From an uncultured Crocinitomix sp. (GTDB lineage Bacteria > Bacteroidota > Bacteroidia > Flavobacteriales_D > Crocinitomicaceae): a stretch of DNA of 45,041 bases. The stretch lies in NCBI GenBank assembly GCA_937136425.1, contig CAKZON010000016.1:1-45041 (forward strand), written 5' to 3'. The position numbers and the translations under genes are program-made. Shown here in pieces: positions 40,810-45,041 of the stretch (its first letter is position 1; every line of letters begins with the position of its first letter). Under the pieces are notes generated by a model. It was not told the DNA's origin. It did not search any database and saw only the letters and a program-made list of their open reading frames with translations.

Positions 40810-41766
40810 ATGCGTCTAAGAACTTTCCTAGGATTATTAATTCTAGCGTCCTCACTACAGGGCTGCTTTATTGCTGATGAATTATTTGAAGAAGAAGAAC
40901 AAGCTTCTGATCAATTAGATTTACAAGCCACGGCGGAAAAGAATATATCAAAAGAAATTCAATCTGAAATTGGAGAAGATGAGTACACTCCTTATGGCTT
41001 TAGTCAATTAAAAGTTATTAAACCTCTAGAGTTTGTTAAACTTGAGGACATGGAACTGCAATTACGTTTGCATCCTAAGGACAGTACTTTGATGGACTCT
41101 ATTCAAAAACAAAAAGATTTCATTAGAAAAAACAAGATTGAACGCACCGCTGAAATGAGTCATTTTTTCACGCTCATTACGGATACAACAAACATTAATA
41201 TTCTTGAAGCAAAATACACGCTTAATGATACGTTGGGCGTTATGAAAATGGATCCTGAAATTGTACTATCAGTTCCAAAAAAGTATCAATTAATGATTGA
41301 TTACTATTTTAATGAATACACAATTATAATTGCCAGATCATATACTGAAGGTAAGCAGTTAAGCAAAAGCTTTTATCGATTTTTCAAAGATCAATTAGAG
41401 ACTTATAAGAGAGTTGATCAAAAATCTGCATTCTTAAAACACACGCTAGACATTTGTACTATGGTAAAATTTAAGGGTAATTTTGATCAAGACTATATTG
41501 TACAAACTGTTTTGCAAAAATTCATCAAAAATGAAAGGAAAGACATTCAAAACTACGCCCCATTAAAGTATTCTACTTTATATGAAACAAAAAACAATGC
41601 TGACGATAGTGTTGTAGGCTACTACTTTTTTCATAAATTTATAGGAAATTACGCCGAGCAAAAAGATACCAATGTTGTTCTAGTTGAATTTTCTCCCTAT
41701 TACCAGGTAGAACAAATTTTTCAATTAGACGATACTTTTGAAAGCTATACCAACCGAACAAAATGA
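40810..41766 (+). CDS. Lipoprotein of unknown function (first gene of a two-gene unit)
   Basis: The 318-aa protein has a lipobox with Cys19 (ASSLQGCFIADE), followed by an acidic stretch (LFEEEEQASDQLD). The rest is mostly helical and charged, with many Lys, Asp and Glu and Tyr-rich segments (YYFNEYTIIIARSYTEG at about 167-183). I recognise no domain. Length and style resemble uncharacterised envelope lipoproteins of Bacteroidota. Its stop overlaps the next ATG by 4 nt, so the pair is co-translated. The acidic residues after the Cys could act as a surface export signal. Confidence 0.75.
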   Translation: MRLRTFLGLLILASSLQGCFIADELFEEEEQASDQLDLQATAEKNISKEIQSEIGEDEYTPYGFSQLKVIKPLEFVKLEDMELQLRLHPKDSTLMDSIQKQKDFIRKNKIERTAEMSHFFTLITDTTNINILEAKYTLNDTLGVMKMDPEIVLSVPKKYQLMIDYYFNEYTIIIARSYTEGKQLSKSFYRFFKDQLETYKRVDQKSAFLKHTLDICTMVKFKGNFDQDYIVQTVLQKFIKNERKDIQNYAPLKYSTLYETKNNADDSVVGYYFFHKFIGNYAEQKDTNVVLVEFSPYYQVEQIFQLDDTFESYTNRTK

Positions 41767-42314
41767 CCACACTATTCCTATTAATTCAACTCAGTTTTTT
41801 TTCAAACGGAATTCCGACAGATATAGATTCATCAGCCGATCAAATTAAAGTAGAAAGTGCTGTAGTAAATTGGGCTAACGCCTCGTTTATTAGTCACTCT
41901 AACTATAAATTTGAACATTTCAAGGCTTTTTACACAGATGACTACTTCATACAAACCATGCGAATTGAAATGTATGAAGAAAAAATTGAAAGTCTTAAAC
42001 AAAAAAAGGCAAATGGAACCTATAATGGTTCTGACGAGAATTATAAAGCTGATTTAAATAAACTAAGCGGCGCTGTGGAAAAAGCTAAAGCCACCATAAA
42101 CAGTATTGATCGAGTAACACATTATCAAACTCATTTTTGGACAAATATTCAAACTAAAGATGGAATCACGGTTTACTACGAGTTAAACATTAAACTTAAT
42201 AACGACTACCAAGTTATTGAAGCATTAGAAAACAGCTCCATTGGTAAAAAAAATAGTGATTCAAAAATTGCCTACAAATCAGGAAATAGTCAAGTTACTG
42301 TCGTTGAGAAATAG
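41763..42314 (+). CDS. Exported protein of unknown function (second gene of the unit)
   Basis: The 183-aa protein starts MTTLFLLIQLSFFSNGIPTD, a short signal-peptide-like sequence with little positive charge before the hydrophobic part. The middle (about 65-120) is a helical hairpin rich in Lys, Glu and Ala (YEEKIESLKQKKANGTY, LNKLSGAVEKAKATINS). The C-terminal half (about 125-170) is beta-rich (THYQTHFWTNIQTKDGITVYYEL). No family is recognised. It overlaps the preceding lipoprotein gene by 4 nt (ATGA), and the two probably act together. Confidence 0.72.
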   Translation: MTTLFLLIQLSFFSNGIPTDIDSSADQIKVESAVVNWANASFISHSNYKFEHFKAFYTDDYFIQTMRIEMYEEKIESLKQKKANGTYNGSDENYKADLNKLSGAVEKAKATINSIDRVTHYQTHFWTNIQTKDGITVYYELNIKLNNDYQVIEALENSSIGKKNSDSKIAYKSGNSQVTVVEK

Positions 42315-42320
42315 CTCGTA

Positions 42321-44378
42321 CTAAAGGTTTATTATATAGGCACCATTCGCTTTTAAATCATGTAAATTTTCTTCCTGAATATTATCTTTGATAAAACTTT
42401 TTAATCGGTAAGATACCCCTTGCCCAATTACCACAGAAACACTTCTATTAGCAAACTCATCCACCACTTGATTATCTATGAAGGCTATATTTTCCAACAA
42501 AACAATATCTGTTTTTGGCAACTGACTATGTATAGTTGAGTCCATTCTAAACAATGTTTTACTTTGAAAAGAAAACAGGCGTTTGTTAGAATCTATTGGA
42601 ATTGTTCTACAAGCCTCCTCATTACCTGAGCGGTAAAACCAGTTGTGCTTGACATAAAACAACAACTTGTCATCATCTGCAATTAACTCTTCATCAGCAA
42701 TAAAAATGTTCTTTCTGCCGTAAAACAAATCAATGGCGGTTGCTTTATTTACATTATAAATAACAAGTTGATTGGTTGAGTTAATGTAATTCTTCTCAGC
42801 AATATTAAAAACCAGTAATAACACAATTAAACCTAAGCTTGTAAGTAACCATTTAGATTTTCGATTAATAAACGCTACAGCCCCCATGACTATAATAACA
42901 TAGAGCCAAAAGACCTCAAACCAATGAATGGATACGCCCCAATAAATTGAGTACGGCAACTCCTCTACCCACTTCACTCCTTTGTTCAAAACTGTGAGCA
43001 ACCCATCCAACAGCAAAAAACACATATATCCTAAGCCTGGAATCCAGAAAAAGGCAAAATAAACCATTCCCATAATTAAGATGGCAAAAGCCAATGGAAT
43101 CACTATTAAGTTAGAAATCATGAAGAAATTAGGAAACTGATGAAAATAATATAACCCTAAAGGAAAAGTTGCCAATTGAGCAGCTATTGAAACGCTACTA
43201 ATTTGCCACACTTTATCCAACAAGTAATACTTTGTGTAAAAAAGGTTATAAATTTTTGGTTGCAAAAATACAATTCCTAGCACGGCCAAATAGCTCAACT
43301 GAAAACCAACCTGAAAAATAATAAGCGGTTCTATCAAAATAAGTATAAAGGCAGAAACCATTATAGATTGATAAACCGAATTCTCTCGCTCAAGCTCTTT
43401 TCCAACAATAACAAAAGAAAACATTACCGCCGCACGCAATACTGAAGATGACATTCCTGTTATTAGCGCATAAAACCAAATGCACAAAACAACCAACAAT
43501 ACAAATAACAACCTTCCCTTAGGTAGCCTTTTAATGGGCTTCAACAAAAAGGAAAACAGAAGCATTACAATACCCACATGCAAACCAGAAACGGCCAAAA
43601 CATGCATGGCACCCGCACTAGAAAAAGTACGCAACGTTTCCCTATCTAAACTTGATTTTTCTCCTAGTATAAGCGCTCGGGCAACCATCAAGTTGTTTTC
43701 ACTCATTCCAGATTTATCCAAAACTCCACCTAAATATTCCCTAAGATTATAAATTCCTGTAAAAAAGGCGTTACCAGCATAATGAACTTGCTCCCATTCA
43801 TTGTCTCTTACATACGATTGATGCGTAACGTTATGAATTCGCAAATACCTTGAGTAATCAAATTCTTTAGGATTGCCATTAGGAACGACATCTACAAAAT
43901 TGCCTTGTAAATAAAGAATATCTCCATATTTTATTTGGAGTGATCTTGGTGTTTTCTCAATGTAAATTAATGATTTACCAATAGTGGTCTGCTCATTTAC
44001 TGCCGATACATTTACAAAACATTTGACAGAATTAACCTTAATTTCTGGCACTTCTAATACTTCTACTTGAAAAACATCATTCTGATTTGTTATAGCATTA
44101 GCAAAATAATTAGAATGCCATCTATTGGTATGTATCCCAACAAGAAAAACACCTAATACAAAAAAGGAAATCGTGCTTATAACTCCAAATGCTGCTCGTT
44201 GAAAAAACTGCTTTGAAACAACCGGCAAGGTCAACACAACTAATAGGAGTAATAACAGTATTGGCCATTTAATTGAGAAAACTATTGGACAATAAAATGC
44301 CAATATCACTCCAAGCATTAATGGCAGTAGCAATTTCAGAATCAAGGGAGCTCGAAACTTCAACGTATTCTGGGTCAT
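42321..44378 (-). CDS. comEC: ComEC/Rec2-family competence membrane protein
   Basis: Read from ATG 44378 (MTQNTLKFRAP) the protein is 685 aa; an in-frame non-ATG extension is ignored. The N-terminal part is a DUF4131-like module with two helices and an OB-type soluble loop (about 60-190). The competence domain follows (about 215-480), with the signature HVLAVSGLHVGIVMLLFSFL and about eight further helices. The C-terminal about 140 residues look like a decayed metallo-beta-lactamase domain: a start NQLVIYNVNKATAIDLFYGR and an end DLKANGAYIINL remain, but the HxHxDH metal motif is missing. Role: channel that carries transforming single-stranded DNA into the cytoplasm. Confidence 0.9.
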   Translation of the reverse strand: MTQNTLKFRAPLILKLLLPLMLGVILAFYCPIVFSIKWPILLLLLLVVLTLPVVSKQFFQRAAFGVISTISFFVLGVFLVGIHTNRWHSNYFANAITNQNDVFQVEVLEVPEIKVNSVKCFVNVSAVNEQTTIGKSLIYIEKTPRSLQIKYGDILYLQGNFVDVVPNGNPKEFDYSRYLRIHNVTHQSYVRDNEWEQVHYAGNAFFTGIYNLREYLGGVLDKSGMSENNLMVARALILGEKSSLDRETLRTFSSAGAMHVLAVSGLHVGIVMLLFSFLLKPIKRLPKGRLLFVLLVVLCIWFYALITGMSSSVLRAAVMFSFVIVGKELERENSVYQSIMVSAFILILIEPLIIFQVGFQLSYLAVLGIVFLQPKIYNLFYTKYYLLDKVWQISSVSIAAQLATFPLGLYYFHQFPNFFMISNLIVIPLAFAILIMGMVYFAFFWIPGLGYMCFLLLDGLLTVLNKGVKWVEELPYSIYWGVSIHWFEVFWLYVIIVMGAVAFINRKSKWLLTSLGLIVLLLVFNIAEKNYINSTNQLVIYNVNKATAIDLFYGRKNIFIADEELIADDDKLLFYVKHNWFYRSGNEEACRTIPIDSNKRLFSFQSKTLFRMDSTIHSQLPKTDIVLLENIAFIDNQVVDEFANRSVSVVIGQGVSYRLKSFIKDNIQEENLHDLKANGAYIINL

Positions 44379-44555
44379 AATCAACGCCTTGCGACGTATT
44401 AAAGCCCTAACCAAATCCCATCAACAGTTATTTCTATAAAAGTAGGAAGAGATGCAACTAAAAAAATATGAATCGAGTTTTGGGTAATTTTACAGTTTCT
44501 AAATTAAATGAAATATTCTGATTTGCAAAAAAAGTTGCGTTAAATTGAGGAATGA

Positions 44556-44571
44556 ATGAAAATCATTTCAT
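44556..44571. promoter_or_regulatory. 16-nt inverted repeat upstream of the last lipoprotein gene
   Basis: ATGAAA (44556-44561) and TTTCAT (44566-44571) are perfect 6-bp arms around ATCA. It lies 32 nt before the ATG at 44604 and shares AAATCATTTC with the palindrome at 29223-29235. Confidence 0.3.
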
Positions 44572-44603
44572 ATTTTAGCCTAAGATAAAAATCCGTTTAG
44601 ACC

Positions 44604-45041
44604 ATGAAGAAAAACAAACTAGTATTGAACCTTTTTACTGTATCGGCAGCCTCCCTATTGCTCTCTTGTGGCGGTGAAAACCAAGATGACACAAATGAGT
44701 TAAATGTTGTGGATACAACTGAGGCTGTTACTGACGAAGATTTTGAAGACCTATTCGAATCTCCTGAGGTTGATTATCACTTACCTTCTCCTCTGCAAGT
44801 GGCTAGTATTTTTAAGAAATCAGGTTTAGATTATAATTCGGATGCTACAAACAAGACGGATATCGTTGATAATTATACTGGAGAATTAAAGCAAATGTTA
44901 AACTTTGGAGTATACTCTGCGGACATGGCTTATTGTGTTTTAAATGAACAGTCTAATGAAGGACGAAAATATCTTCAAGTAATTACTGACCTTGCTGAAA
45001 AAATTGGCATGGAAGCGGTATTCGAGAATAAAGACTTAATG
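44604..45041 (+). CDS. Lipoprotein of unknown function, N-terminal fragment
   Basis: The frame opens at ATG 44604 and runs off the right edge after 146 codons. It has a signal peptide and lipobox with Cys22 (SLLLSCGGEN), an acidic linker (about 23-52) and then a conserved-looking start DYHLPSPLQVASIFKKSGLD (about 55-74) and NFGVYSADMAYCVLNEQ (about 97-113). The PSPLQVASIFKKSGL and GVYSADMAY segments recall a family of uncharacterised Bacteroidota lipoproteins with a helical body; that assignment is by memory only. The acidic start after the Cys may be a surface export signal. Confidence 0.85.
   Translation, partial: MKKNKLVLNLFTVSAASLLLSCGGENQDDTNELNVVDTTEAVTDEDFEDLFESPEVDYHLPSPLQVASIFKKSGLDYNSDATNKTDIVDNYTGELKQMLNFGVYSADMAYCVLNEQSNEGRKYLQVITDLAEKIGMEAVFENKDLM

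Noticed and set aside
1..45041. CRISPR array, tRNA, rRNA or prophage
   Set aside because: I saw no regularly spaced repeats, no CCA-ended cloverleaf sequences, no rRNA motifs and no phage structural genes; the repeats in the LRR and WD40 genes are protein-coding.

Overview
The window is an AT-rich bacterial chromosome segment from a member of the Bacteroidota, most likely Flavobacteriia (Crocinitomicaceae-like; the family level is inference). The evidence is a secreted protein with a type IX secretion (T9SS) type A C-terminal sorting domain, a PorE-like TPR/propeller/OmpA protein, at least eight lipoproteins with a Cys lipobox, and many genes preceded by the Bacteroidota -7 promoter element TAnnTTTG. 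I see no integrase, transposase, CRISPR array, rRNA or tRNA. The one RNA gene is a small SRP RNA. The content is mostly core and lineage-conserved genes with scattered uncharacterised envelope genes.

Layout. 1-132: start of a response regulator, minus strand, running off the window. 529-2193: exported leucine-rich-repeat protein. 2257-5913 (minus): exported WD40-caspase fusion, then a 140-aa protein of unknown function that starts directly at its stop codon. 5922-7010 (minus): M42 aminopeptidase. 7350-10503: TPR protein overlapping a PorE-like OmpA protein. 10579-11667: exported GH3 glycosidase. 11664-12658 (minus): two related lipoproteins. 12786-13442 (minus): transaldolase. 13676-16394: AraC regulator, cytochrome c-like lipoprotein and ChrA chromate transporter. 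16491-16590 (minus): SRP RNA. 16690-17703 (minus): WYL regulator. 17756-18834: NlpC/P60 hydrolase and MORN-like lipoprotein. 18838-22520 (minus): conserved 481-aa protein of unknown function and Tex. 22636-23712: family III CoA-transferase. 23714-29154 (minus): membrane protein, LysM/periplasmic-binding fusion, GuaA, exported unknown and MerR regulator. 29277-32050: pRiA4b ORF-3-like protein, methyltransferase, TraB/GumN lipoprotein and FKBP lipoprotein. 32119-35177: PLP decarboxylase, QueD and coproporphyrinogen dehydrogenase. 35411-39251 (minus): T9SS substrate and DnaK. 39526-40644: DnaN. 40810-42314: two-gene unit of unknown function. 42321-44378 (minus): ComEC-like protein. 44604-45041: start of a lipoprotein running off the window.

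Several operons are visible from overlaps: 4-nt ATGA overlaps at 12173, 18229 and 41763; 1-nt TAATG overlaps at 29831 and 30538; an 8-nt overlap at 8383; a zero-gap TAA/ATG junction at 2679/2680. Intrinsic terminators with strong stems close the transaldolase, chrA, LysM, FKBP, T9SS-substrate, dnaK and dnaN units.

I do not see a clear new multi-gene defence or mobile system. The most unusual signals are regulatory: a cluster of five TGTCA/TGACA cores with a 9-bp dyad between the divergent dnaK and dnaN genes; a 20-bp-spaced direct repeat next to the araC-type promoter; a 26-bp perfect inverted repeat before chrA; and promoters so close to the start codon that leaderless mRNAs are predicted (guaA, the NlpC gene). 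The most unusual protein arrangement is the exported WD40-caspase coupled to the small protein after it.
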